Of a stretch of 64,000 nt of DNA, positions 23,613-35,576 are shown in pieces. Under the pieces are notes generated by a model, which was given only the letters and a program-made list of their open reading frames with translations, made no database searches and was not told where the DNA came from. Every line of letters begins with the position of its first letter. Position 1 is the stretch's first letter. The stretch comes from Neopestalotiopsis rosae (Eukaryota; Ascomycota; Sordariomycetes; Amphisphaeriales; Sporocadaceae), in assembly GCA_023078685.1 (NCBI GenBank), contig JALGAS010000008.1, positions 310,001 to 374,000 of the forward strand, given 5' to 3'. A program made the position numbers and the translations under genes.

Positions 23613-26600
23613 CTAGCTGAACTCGCCTAGGCGGGGTCCAAAGTACTCGCCATCAGCCAGGGTCATGAGAGTACAAGCATCATCTTCGCAGCCCTGGGCC
23701 ACGACGTCGTTGCCCCACCACTCCAGATCAATCTGTAGCCATTGCAGGGTGAAGAAGATGATGATGGCGGCAATGGCGATAGCAGAGCTCCAGGAAGCGG
23801 AAAGCACGAAGTTGTACTTGGACCAGAAGGCAAGGTAGCGTCTCTTCAGGTAGATCCATGAGAACCAAGCGATCGGGACGGCGGGCCAGATGTAGGACAA
23901 GTTGTAGGGCGCCCAAGTCAAGGCTCCGTAGAAGAGAGCCACCGGGTGGATTTGACGCAGCCAAGACTGCTTGCGGAAGCGCTTCTGGACAAAGTAGAAA
24001 ATAATGGGCACCACAAAGCCCAATGGGAATCCAACGAGAAGTGCCGTGTACAGACCACCGGCGCCAAAGACCTTGACGGGACCAACTGTTCCCCAGAGCA
24101 CTGAAGCAGTAAAGAAGGTGTTGATACCAGGGCAGGTGAATCGGTTGGGCGCATTGACCGTGCAGACATCCGGAATCTGATTCATTTGGAAGTTGAGAAC
24201 ACCAACGCAAACAAAGGTCGAAATAAGCGTTCCAATCATCTGAGCCATGAAGGTCTGGCGCGGCGGGATCTTGACATAGTGGGCCAGCTTCAGGTCGTTA
24301 GAGAACCAGACAGCGTGAGCGCAAGTCACGTAGCCGAAACTCTTGAAGAAGTTCATGGCCAAAGCGTTGCCCTGAACCCAAGAACCACCAATAAACTCGG
24401 CAAGCACATTGAGCGTCACCTCGATACCCGTCATGGCCTTGATAATGCCGACAGGGATAACGAAAAGCGCACAGAGGGCCAGACCGTAAAAGACCACACC
24501 GACAGACGTGTACGTTTCCCAGTTGGCGATACCAGCACAGCCAAAGGCAATGGCGACAAGGACGACCAAACTGTACCACCACTCGGGAACCTCGGCGTAC
24601 CTGAATAAAACAGACTCACGTTAGCAAAACAAACAAACCCACCGGAAGAGACAAAATTAGACAGGTCCATCTGCCAACCTTGTCCGAAAGCGGGCATGTA
24701 GAAACTCACTTGGCCATCAAACGGTTGTGCACATCATTGTAAACACCCACTTCGGTGTCCTTCTTCTTGCGGAAGCTGTTGAAAAGGTTGCGGAAACCCA
24801 TGGCAATCTCGTATCGGTGGTAGAGATAAGCATAGCTGACGGTGGCAGAGTAAATGGCAAAGAAGAACATGTAGACTGTCAAGTTTCCAGCTGCCAAGAA
24901 TGGCGGGGAGTACTCGGCGTACTTTGCGGCATCGAACAGCGCGCGGTCGTCAATGGCCCTCGAGACGTTGTAAAGAGAACCGGTGTTATCAAAGACGCGG
25001 TTCGAGTTGATGGGGAGGTAACCCGTGTTCCAGACGTTGTTCCACCACAATGCAGCAATCACGATACAGGCGATACAGGCTCCAATGAACTTATTCATGG
25101 TGGAGAAGAACGGAATCATCAGGGGATCGGTGGTGTCAAACAGGAGGATATTCCAGTCAAATGTTGGCCAGGGGTTGACACCAAGTCCGTTGTTGAAACC
25201 CGTCACAGCTGATAGGGTGGTGTTGTTGGGCGAAATCCAGGACAGCCAGGAGAAAATGCTGAGCGCGGTGAAAATGTATTGCGGGAACCAGAACCACACG
25301 AACATGGCGGCAAAGGTGACGCCAAAGAACTTCATTCTCGTCATGGTGAACAGTTTTCCGAAGGGAGACTCGACCGGGCCAGTCTTGTCGTTGTGGAAGG
25401 CCGAGTTCAGGGCAATGGTCACCAGACTGGCAGGCCACACACAGTACGAAGGGTACACGAGGAACCGGCGGACGATTCCAGCCATACCGTAGCCAATGAA
25501 GTTGGTGGCAAGAGCGATCAAGATCTGGTAGGAGAACTGGCCGGCATAACTTTGGTTAAAGTAGCTGGGCAGGTACTGCACCCAGATAATGTTGTTCGTG
25601 TATGGGTCTGAAAATTCCAATAGTCAGCAACAATTTCTCGCAGTCTGTACTGTGCGGCTTGAGGGCAACTAGTCTTACAATTCCAGCTGACGTTTGCCAT
25701 GATGGTGATCAACATGTGTTCCTTTTTGCTGAACTTGCCAGGGTTCAGGCTGTGGCGAATGCCCCATAGCGTGAATCCAACATCAGGCAGAGTCTTTTCA
25801 CAGAATTTACCAATGGGGTAGGCGAGCAATTGGGCAACGTTGGCCTGGACGTTGATGGCCGGCTGACGGATAGAGAACAGTTGGTTGATGAAAGCCAGCA
25901 GAATGGCAAATCCGGAACCAATGACCCACTGTGAACACACATGAGCAAGACCGAACGGGATTAAACACGGTTGAAATGCATGAGGGTGCAACTCACAGCA
26001 CGAATGGTACCACACGGGATGGTGGGGTCGTCGTGGTTGTCGACGACGGCTCTGACTTCGGCGTAGGGACTGTTGACTGTAATCAAGGAAGCCTCCAACT
26101 TCATCTCCTCGATCAAGATGGCATGCTTTTCCGGGTTCTCAAAAATGTCCTCATTGCCTGCATTTGTTTAATTAGAGACGGGGGAACACGACTGGGGGAG
26201 CCCCATGTGTGAGCTCCGCAAAGAAAACTCACCCAAGAAATCTCTTATCCTCTCAATGATGCTATAAGGAAAGTTGGGATCCTTCTCGTGTATAGCAAGG
26301 ACCTTCTCCATCATAGGGCGGATCTCCTCCAAAGTCAGGTTGCCAGCCAATTCCCTGGCTTCCTGCAAATCCTGTTCCGTAACATTGAGATCCCTATCGA
26401 AAAACAAGTCAGCGACTGGGTTCCAACCTCAAAACCGGCAATAGCAACAAAATGTGCAATAATAGCGAAGAGAGAAGAGAGCGTAGGGAAAACTAAAAGC
26501 AAAGAAAAGAAAGAAAAAGATTCGGGGACATACGTTTCGACCTGAGCATCGATTGGGAGCTCAACATCGCTCGACCTGTAACCATCGGCATCTTTCTCGT

Positions 26601-26649
26601 GGATACCCTCCGTCGGGTCGACACGCTTGGACTCGATTTCGGTCGACAT
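23613..26649 (-). CDS. Oligopeptide transporter, OPT family
   Basis: Exons 26649-26534, 26393-26233, 26157-25997, 25928-25679, 25607-24710 and 24600-23613 give 857 residues. OPT proteins are proton-coupled importers of small peptides such as glutathione and tetra/pentapeptides at the plasma membrane. An acidic, soluble N-terminus of about 130 residues precedes a dozen or more hydrophobic spans. Hallmarks are the NPG motif in RHSLNPGKFSKKEH, the KIPPR loop (HYVKIPPRQTFMAQ), the C-terminal region YNLSYIWPAVPIAWFSW, and a C-terminal tail ending EYFGPRLGEFS. The start is set by an ATG followed by a Glu/Asp/Lys-rich leader, as in other fungal OPTs. Relatives are usually induced by peptides or sulfur limitation; I see no clear regulatory site here. 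The substrate cannot be told from sequence. Confidence 0.95.
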
Positions 26650-27430
26650 GATGGCGGCCGAGAAGAAAGTCAACTCTAGCGTAGAGATGGTGGGGTTGGG
26701 AAAGGAAAAGAGGTATTCAGAAACCCTCGATTGAGGGTCGAGGGGGTGTGGAAGCGGCCGGCCTCAAATATGTATGTCAGGGCAGGCACGCGGATTGATA
26801 GACGAACGAATGAATCTCGGAACCAAGCGTATGGAGCAGAGACGTTATCGTTGCATGGGGGCCCCTTCGCCTCCTGCAGCTTGGTTGCTTGGCCCGCGAT
26901 GATAACTGCAAGGGAAAGGTGAATATAATAAGAGTGGCTATCTCAAGCAGACAGACCGACCAGGACCCGGACCCCAGAGCCGACGAGGGAACGAAATCTG
27001 AACAACCCTTGCCGTTTCCCGCTTGGTGGGTTCGGCCGTATTCAGCCAATCCAAGACGGGACAGTTCTTGGAGGTGGGTATCAATGCTCTGACTCTGTTT
27101 TTTCAGGCTTGCTTTCACAAGTGCGCACAAGTGAGTGGCGGGCGCAACAAGAGAAAGCGTAACTGGTACACCGTAAGAACGTGAAGTGAGAGAGAGATGA
27201 AGAGAAGGCGAGGACTTTTGGTAAGGGTCCCGGGTTGCGCAACGGTAGGTAGGTAGTAGATAGACAGGGGACAAGGAACACAAATCTTTCCTCTGGTGCT
27301 ATCTCTCGTCTCTGCTCGTGTGAGAGGGAGGGTCTTGCCGGGTGAGTTAGCCTCTCTTAATTTTTTTTTTTTTAAATGGCATGCAGCAGGCAGGCAGTAC
27401 GGGAGAGAGTGGGAAAAAATGATTTGCTCT

Positions 27431-27468
27431 GGACCTGGCACCTAGGACCTGGACTTGGACCTGGACCT
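27431..27468. repeat. Imperfect GGACCT hexamer repeat
   Basis: Copies of GGACCT (one as GGACTT) begin at 27431, 27445, 27451, 27457 and 27463, the last four in exact six-base phase. It lies in intergenic DNA upstream of the OPT gene. Confidence 0.75.
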
Positions 27469-28510
27469 GAGCCGGGACAGGTGTAGTGTAGTGTAATGTC
27501 TGCGGCGCACCCAAGGATACCCAGGTACATAGTAGTATGCCACTGGCTGGATCTGCCCACTCGACCACTGAGAGGGTCGCTGAGGGGCGATGGATAGTGG
27601 CTCGACCTCGAGTGAGTGGGTGGGTGGGCGAATCGCAAAAACTGGGGGTGGGTGCCAAGCTACCTGAACTGACCATGGACCCTCACTAACTTAAGTGCTG
27701 CCGGAGGGGTGTGCAAGGTGTGGTTGAGCAGGCAGGGTCCACGGGTCTTCCGTGATCTTGAATGGCTAGAGTAGCCAGCGGGAAGATGGTGCACCGGCTC
27801 AATCCCTAGTCCACTATTTGCAGGCCTGCAGACCACTTAATGCTAAGGGGGGCTCGGCACTGAATGATACCCAACCGACCTTCCACTTTGAGGATCAAGC
27901 AGACGATATAGCGGATCTCGGCGCGTCCTTTTGCGCGTCAGTTTCAACCGTTCATCGGCTTCAGTGCCAAAGTAAGTCGGTGGCCCTGGTCCTCTTTTCC
28001 CTCCCGGAGTCTCTTTCCTTAGTGTAGGATACATGGTATGTATGGTGTGTAAAGAATACGTACACTGTTAGATCAGTCGTGTGGCGCGTGGCCGTTGCTC
28101 GTTACTCTTTAACCCGTTCGTTGGAAGTTGTGCGGATCATGAGTGGTGCAGTATTTAGTACATAAATTTAGAAGGGGAAGCAAGGGACCACCAGATCATG
28201 CAACAAAACCGCATGGGGATTATGAGCAGATGTTTGCTTCTTCCCTGGGATTTCTCTTCCATTTTTGAACTGGGGAAGAGGGGGGAAAAGGATCAAGCAG
28301 CGGGAAGCAAGAGGCTTGCTTGAGAAGGATTTCCTTCAACGACGGCTGAAGAAGAAATGAAAGAGCATGGATTGGGTTAATGCTGGCGCCACCGCAGGCC
28401 CAGAAGTCTTGGAGGTCTTGTCGAGTGCTTGTCGAGTGCTTGTCAAGCCAAGCAAGCTTGTTTCGCTTCTGCCAATTTTTGCCAATTTGATTAAGCACAA
28501 CAGCGGCACA

Positions 28511-28544
28511 GGCATTGGCATTGGCATTGGCATTGGCATTGGCA
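28511..28544. repeat. Hexanucleotide microsatellite (GGCATT)5
   Basis: Five perfect GGCATT units followed by GGCA. On the minus strand one frame reads alternating Asn-Ala, but there is no gene around it. Such tracts vary in unit number between strains. Confidence 0.9.
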
Positions 28545-31500
28545 AGAATAAAGTAACCGAAGCGAAAGAAGAAAACATGCATAGGCAGAGCTGGACCCCT
28601 GGCAGCAGACCTCAAGGTACAATAAGGTAGGTACATAGTAGTTGCCTTTTCCTTGCTGCATATGTCTCGTACCCGTCTAATACGTACATAGTACAGAGTA
28701 CGATATACATACCTAGGTAAGTATACGATCGTAAAGCATGTCTTTCTCTCCAATGAAGAGGCTTGTCGTGGTGGTATGTTGCACTTTAAGCTTTCCTTTC
28801 GGACGACCTTATCTTTCTTCTTTCGGTCTATTTGCTTATGGCTTTACCAAAGCCACGGAAAGCTCATCGCCTTCATTGTTTTTGTTTTCCCTCCCGCGCC
28901 CTACATACAGGGTGGTTAGCCGCCTAACCGCCTTGGCCTTTTTGCGAGCTGAGTTGACTTTTTTCTTGCCTGATGAGCGGTCTAATAGCGGTCGCAACTC
29001 GAGCCGGGATTTTCTCTTGTATCCATTTAGTGTACGAACTGGAGCGAAAATCCGTGCTGTTGAGAAATGGGCATTTTAGGAGACTCCACGTAATAAGCGT
29101 CGGCAACAGACGAGATAGTGCCAACTGCTACAGTAAAACGCGATTCGGTAAAACCCAGACGGGGGACGCACGACCACATGCCAGACTGACTCAACTAGCT
29201 AAATGACTGACAGGCATTCCCGACAATGCTTGCGCAACTCCCACCAACCACGAATCCCGGGGTACTGCAATCCTCGCGCCCGCATAGTGTGAGGTGGCTC
29301 GGGTGGTAGTTTGTAGATAATGTCGTGCAGCCAGTACAACACCTTGTATGTCTATTGCGAAATAGTGTGTATCGTAGTCATCGGGTTGTTGCTACATACT
29401 CACTGTGCTTACTTGCTTACCTACCAGTTCATGTGTATACACACATTGTTGCATGCTTGTACCATTGCCTCCTCGTCTTCTTCTTCCTCTTCTTGTGAGC
29501 CGCTCTAATCAACTGATCATCAGCCCGACGGAGTTCGGTCCAGTCTGTCATTCATTCACTCACCATATCTTAGTGCAGCAATCCTTCTTCAGATGCAACA
29601 CAACCACATGGCTCGAGCCTCGGCGGGACCTCCCAGGGAAGAGTTGAATCGAGATATAGGGCCCGTCCGCTGGCCCACGCACCGCTACTAAAATAAGTAT
29701 ACTGGACCGAGACGAAGGTCCGCTTCGAGCAACCTGTGCGCCTGCGGTACAGTCAGACTTGCGATTACCTGCGGAACTCCATACTTCTTGTTGCTGCTGT
29801 GCATGGCAATCACCAGTCAGTTCAATCACCTGATGATAATTAGCAATTTTAGACATACAATGTTCAACAAGTGTGCAATCATGCACTGACAAGCCCACTT
29901 GTCTAGACACCTCATCATTCATATGCTGTTGCCAAGTAGTGATTGTCTATTGTGAAATTTGCCGGCATCAATACCATCAACGGCGGAATAATACGTACAT
30001 TGCAACCATCATACTTTCTATGTAGACATGATATTGCATCCGCCTGGCTATCGATCACGGCGAGGTCCATAGAAACTCCAGTGAAAACGAGCACGTACGA
30101 TAGCATATCCATCGTACAATGGTTGCATACGGTGTCTAGAATAGGTGGTTGGCTATCTCCAAATCGAGATTCAAGGTGATCTGCCTGCCTATAGTGCGCG
30201 CCATCATACTGCGTACTATGTATGTGATCAGTGCTAGCCCACGCCCCTCCCGTCGACATTCAATTTTTGGTCCGTCACTCATTGGCAGCCGATTTCCGAG
30301 TATCAGAGACCCCCACTCTCTGCCCATCGATTGGAGATTGGGGATTTCAGTGATACTTCAAGATGGCAATCAATAAAAACGTCAAGGGCAATGGCTATTA
30401 TAATGAGATAGGTTAGAGAAGGAAGGAAAAGAAAAAAAAAAAACAGCAAAAAGCTTTTTCTTACTCATCGACTCCATGCCTCGCATTTCCAATTCCCTGG
30501 TCCCTCCCGTACTATAGTACGACTCTGACGCATGGCAGAGAAGCAATGTCGCAAACAAGCGACAAAATATCGTTGGTTGACGTGCTCTCGCTTCAAGGCT
30601 ACTCGTCTTTCTTTTTTTCTTCTTCTTATAGTATGGCCAGGCCAGGCAAGTTAGATACTGACTTGACATTGATACACATATGTATTCGTATTCCTTCCTG
30701 CGTTTCCTACATGTAGGTACACGAAGTCGGGTCCCGCCTCCTGGCTTTCCCCGCTGGCCACGTCAAAATCTCAAATCTGCAAGGGCTCACTTTTGCGGCC
30801 GTCGCCTGAACATAGAGGAGCCGTTCCACACGAAGTGCGGTATGCATAGCTTACATAGCAATAGTTAAAATACTTACCTACATAATACTTGCATGTTTCC
30901 TGCACTACTGTACTTCTACTTAGCGACTACCTATTTAATCATTCACAACTGACATTGTTCTATCCCATTCATCTAGCTACGAAATATGCTATCAAATACG
31001 CTCAGATGGTACCCAAAATGCCACTTGGTTCCAACACACTTGCATACAAAGCAACGTTGAGAGACACATCAGCGTCCACAGAAGGGAGGGGTGGCTGCTA
31101 CTCAACGTTAATTGGCTGAAGAACGTTGTCGAGTCGCAACGCTCGCAGGTGTCAGCTCTGCTTCGAATCAGGCAGGTGGCGGTGATGCTTTTGGTCGCAT
31201 ATGATAACGAGCGAGTCTTCTTGGTCAGGCAATCTGGCTGGCTTTGCTCGCCCCAACGCCACTGCTTGTCTGCACGGCTGGCCGCATCTAGCCTTAAGCT
31301 GCCAAGTAAATGGTGGGCATGGGGGAAACCATACACAGAGAACAGATAGGAAACGATTGACCGACCTTCTGCCACCCATCGTGGTAGCGGGCACCACATG
31401 ACCATCGTGCGAAACCATCTCGTCTGCATAGATATCCAGTGCATGTCTAGCGAGTACGTAGCAGTCAGATACATAATGGGTAGACCGTCCATGATCTTCG

Positions 31501-32711
31501 AGCAAAGCGCCAAAGAGGCACAGCAACTTCCCTCCAGCCCTCCATCTCCCATGACTCTGCTCACCTTTTAGGGTGAAGGATCGATCCATGATCTGCAGAC
31601 GTGCCGCAATCCCGCCTCTTCTCGAAGCACATAATGCGCAAACAAATTTTAGTGGCATCTGTGACTATCTTGCTGCATTCTGCAGCTCCCACAGAGCACC
31701 GCCATACCGCTCGTGTAGGGCCAAAGGGCGCATGCAAGGCATGTTCTGTCTCCCCCCGCTCTATCCACATATTACTGATTGTCTGCGATACCTTCTGTCA
31801 ATTATCAGTCTATTTGGGCTTGCTGACCTCGCAGTTCAGGTCAGTGTCGCTTCCTACTACAGTACGTGACTACAGGAACCCCCGACATTCACCGTTTTGT
31901 TTCTGTGCCTCTCTTCTCTTCTATATCGGGGTCATATCCGAGTCACTACCCAAGAACATACCCCTCACTGCCGGGTACCGTTGCTCAAAGTACGTGCGAT
32001 TGGTGCATCTTCCAAGAGTCAAATCCTACGGCGCCGAGGTCATCGGCAGGACTTATTGACCCCATTGTCACCATGGTGCTGCTTGCTTACTCTATCGCCC
32101 ACCAGCAGTGAAGCCGCCTTTGTTCAACAATGCACTAGTCCCAGTAATGTGCTGCACATCAAAGTGGGCTCAAAAGGACTCTCGATAGAATTCCGTACTA
32201 TGTACGAACATGACTTCTTGGCCGAAATCGAGGTCGTACGAGTCTACTCGAGGCGTCACATAGTCACCTTGGCACTTGCTCTGCCACGGCCGGGTTGCTA
32301 AAAGTCCCAGTCGATCATCTCCAATTCGTGGCCATTGAAATGAGCCTCCATCGTAGCCGCATAACGTAGCCGCATTCTGTCGGATCAACTCGCATGCTGT
32401 CCAATGCATGAGTGGACTAACATTGTAAATACACAGTCGCACAGGTTTGGTCTGCTGTCTGTCGCAGGGAAAGTAGACAGTTACCTCTGCCGAGGCTTGA
32501 TGGACCTGTTACCGTCTGTTCAAGCTGGTTCCATGTCTGCCTAATGTCATTTATTGGACGAACTTGTGAAGGTTGGGTGATATTGGACGCTGTTTCCATC
32601 CTGATGATAGGTCTGCTTTCCTGTTCAAGCTCCAGGCAGGTTTTGTCTTATCTCTTCTTGCAGGGAACAAGATCAGCTAAATCAAGATCGCGCGCTCCTT
32701 CACTCACCACT

Positions 32712-34605
32712 TTACGCGAGGCTGGGATAAGCAGTGCTAAAAAGGTTCTGACCATCGTAGATGCGCTTGAGATCCTTCAATCGTTCCGCTATCTTATCAC
32801 CGTATAAGCGACGGGTGTCAGCCTCCTCGTTCGTCGTCCAGCTGACATAGGTCCGGGGTAAAGCGATCCCTGATTGTACAATTCTCTGCGAGATCTCCTC
32901 AACCCATGCTGATACTCTTTCGTATTCGCCACTAAGTAGATCGGTGTCAGTGTCCTATTCTGGAAATTCAGATTTTCTGAAGAATGCAATCATTGATCGG
33001 GCTCCTCTTCAGTAGCTCACTGATCAGGCAGGGTCTGGAGATGGCAACCTATAGCTTACGGAGTTTCTGATACCCCATCCTCACCTCCAGGGACTGCGCT
33101 TCCCGTTATACAAAGAATCGTATGTGGCTCTCGATTCGGCATGCATGATATACTCGTCATGGGATCGTCGGACCGTGTTGAGTGTGGATATGTTGCGGCG
33201 CCGTGGCTACGATGAATGACAACCATGGACGCCTTGCTAGGAACTGGATACTGTGCCAGTAATCTTGCCAACTCTTTGCTCAGTCCGGAGACAGTAAAGG
33301 TCTGCATCCTAGCTTTCATTGGTACCGAGGTCATTGGCTGCATTGAGCGCATCAGAGCGGCGGGTGTTGCTAGTAATCCGTTATCAGGTGTTATACAGTG
33401 TTTCGGCGTAGAAACGTCATAATATAGGTTCAACGCAAAGAGCCTCTGTCTCGACATAAAGATTTGACAGGTACAAGCCACGACTCCATATTCGGGGAAT
33501 AAACTAACACTCACTTTCATCAACAGTATTCAGTAGTACCGTACCTAATCCTTCACATCTGCCGAGTACTTCTCGTGCCCTTTCCAGCGGATCGTTACCA
33601 CATTCATGTTGCTGAGCCCATGAAAATATGATGACAAAAACGGAGCCCAGTCCGGGCATCTAGTGACATGGTAAATTAGCTTGAAAAGATTCCCCCATGG
33701 CATCGAGCCTTAATGCTGAGCTGTGCGACGAATTTCAACCTATCCATGTCCTGACAGCTTACCTGGGCCACTGAGCAATCACCGCTGAATTCATCAGGGG
33801 ATTCCGTCGTCTCTGTGACTTCCCGTAGCCCGCTCACAATCTGATCAACTTCAGAGGTAGGGAACAGTATAATTCCGCCCAGGTAAGGCGGTCGCTCATA
33901 TACTCTAACGCGCATGCTGACAATGACGCCAAAGTTCCCAGTACCGGCCCCTCGAAGAGCCCATAGGAGAGTCGGGTTAGAGTCTGTATCGACCAGCTTT
34001 CCATCGGCACCAACCAAGGTCGCTCCCAAGATCTGGTCGACTCCGAGACCGTACGGGCCGGCGAGCACACCGTAACCGCCCCCTGTGGCCCAACCTACAT
34101 AACCCACAGTGTTGCAATATCCGCTTGGTGTGATGAGTCCATGGTCGTCGAGGAATTCTATCAGATTCCCGCCGCTGACACCTCCTCCAATTGTTACCGA
34201 TTGCCGGTCGGACGAAAGGTTGATCGAGTCTAGGCCACGGACATCCAGCATTAGGCCGTCCTGGATAGTGGATCGATTGAACGCATCATGACCACCTGAG
34301 CGTACGACAAAGGGTAATCGTCGCCCATTCTGTTGCCCATCAGGGTTCAGTCCCGAGCAGAAGCGGACCACTCTCTGCACAGCTGAGGTAGAAAGGCAAC
34401 GAGCTACTGCAAGTGGTTCCGCAGTGTTGTTCCAATTCCAGACCTTGCTGGCCGTGGCAAAATGCGCTGAGGATCTTGTGTAGAGGTATACGTCGTCATA
34501 CCCCTTTATGAGAGGCGATAATTCAGGTGCGTCCTGGACTACTTCGCTCAAAGTCGAAGGCTCGAGGTGAGTGAAACGATACTGAGGGGAAGCGCTTGAC
34601 GCCAT
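32712..34605 (-). CDS. FAD-linked oxidoreductase, berberine-bridge-enzyme type
   Basis: Exons 34605-33763, 33659-33515, 33369-33060 and 32931-32712 give 505 residues. The protein has a PCMH-type FAD-binding domain (about residues 60-230) and a C-terminal berberine-like segment (NEEADTRRLYGDK, then YDGQNLF). His106 in VVRSGGHDAFN and Cys164 in SGYCNTVGYVG sit where relatives attach FAD by two covalent bonds. Such bicovalent oxidases carry out two-electron oxidations, cyclisations or dehydrogenations, often in secondary metabolism. No signal peptide is visible, so it is probably cytosolic, unlike many secreted relatives. The exon 2-3 junction is the hardest: only an acceptor at 33370 restores the frame, giving NTVDETTPAAL. 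The gene is on the same strand as the permease, monooxygenase, MFS and NRPS genes to its right. Confidence 0.9.
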
Positions 34606-35576
34606 GCTGCTAGGTTTCTCTCAAAGTTTGGAGAAACTTATTGCGTACGTTTATGAAACCCTCAGAGCCAGGAATTCTGGGTTCTTATAGAATGGGCTGG
34701 CTCCATCATATCTTCTTAGGTCTCACCATGTAAGCTGTGATCAACGGGGATGGTCAACGGGATAAGTCTGCTGTACGTGTAGCCTCCTCTAGCGGCCAAA
34801 ATTTGTAGAGCGTAAGTCCTTGGGTTGGTACTATTGCCACGACAAGTATACTCTAAAGGTCAGACAGTAAGCACCATCGAGAAAACGGCCACGTCAGACG
34901 AGGAGAAGCAGATCTCCACTTCAGGCAATAAATACGCCTTCGGTAACGGCTCCCGCAGTCAGCATTCCTCCATGTCTAAATTAGTGTTGTAAGCTCTAAA
35001 TGCAACACGTCCCTTCTTTACGACGGTAGCGGGACCTTCTATGTGAATAGCTTGACGCTTTGACTTATGCTTAAAAGAACGTCAACCCCAATGTACGCTT
35101 GTTCATATATCCACAAGCATGAGTATGAGCTCTGACTTCATCTCTGCCAGCTCTCGTGGAGTCATTTTGCCAGTCATGGCGTACGCATCCGGCATTCACG
35201 TGTGATGAAACATTCCCCAGTGTTAGAAGTGCTTTGCTTCGCTCAGTGAAATCGGTCTGTATTGCTCGGTAAAAGCCCTGAGGTTTTGGCGGAATTTCCA
35301 GTCACAACGATGGAATTTGGGAGATAACAGGGCAATTGTGCGCAGAATGAATAGGACACTGAACTTCACATGCTTCATGAGCGATTTCATCTACTCGAGG
35401 AGCTTGAACTAATTTAAATGGTATTTCTGGTCGCCACATGCGCCTGTTCTAACTCATCTCAAAGCGGCGTGAATACGCCTACCAAGGGGTATCGTGTAAG
35501 TAGCTTCTTATTGAAGCCAACGTGATCTTTCATAGATACACTCGCCGTATATTTCAGCCTAGTCGGTTGAAACAGA
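34606..35576. other. Intergenic; no gene seen
   Basis: About 1 kb between the FAD oxidoreductase start and the permease stop. It should contain the oxidoreductase promoter and the permease 3' UTR. No protein-like frame or repeat is visible. Confidence 0.5.

Larger units (their letters stand above)
26650..32711. other. Six-kilobase gene-free interval
   Basis: No frame above about 190 codons, and none shows a domain or joins through splice sites to one. The first ~500 bp presumably hold the OPT promoter. The interval contains low-complexity repeats near 27431 and 28511, poly-A/T runs (27359-27374, 30429-30443), and many CCTAGGTA-like words. I see no transposase, reverse transcriptase or terminal repeats. 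A long noncoding RNA or a decayed element cannot be excluded. Confidence 0.45.

Noticed and set aside
28511..28544. Asn-Ala repeat protein read from the minus strand
   Set aside because: It is the translation of a GGCATT microsatellite within a frame lacking other protein features.
30992..31658. Two overlapping frames of 190 and 168 codons on the minus strand
   Set aside because: They overlap in different frames, show no domain or signal peptide, and cannot be joined to other exons.
33060..33660. Suspected frameshift or pseudogene state of the BBE-type oxidoreductase
   Set aside because: Alternative splice sites (acceptor at 33370, donor at 33059) give a continuous 505-residue protein with the full C-terminal domain.
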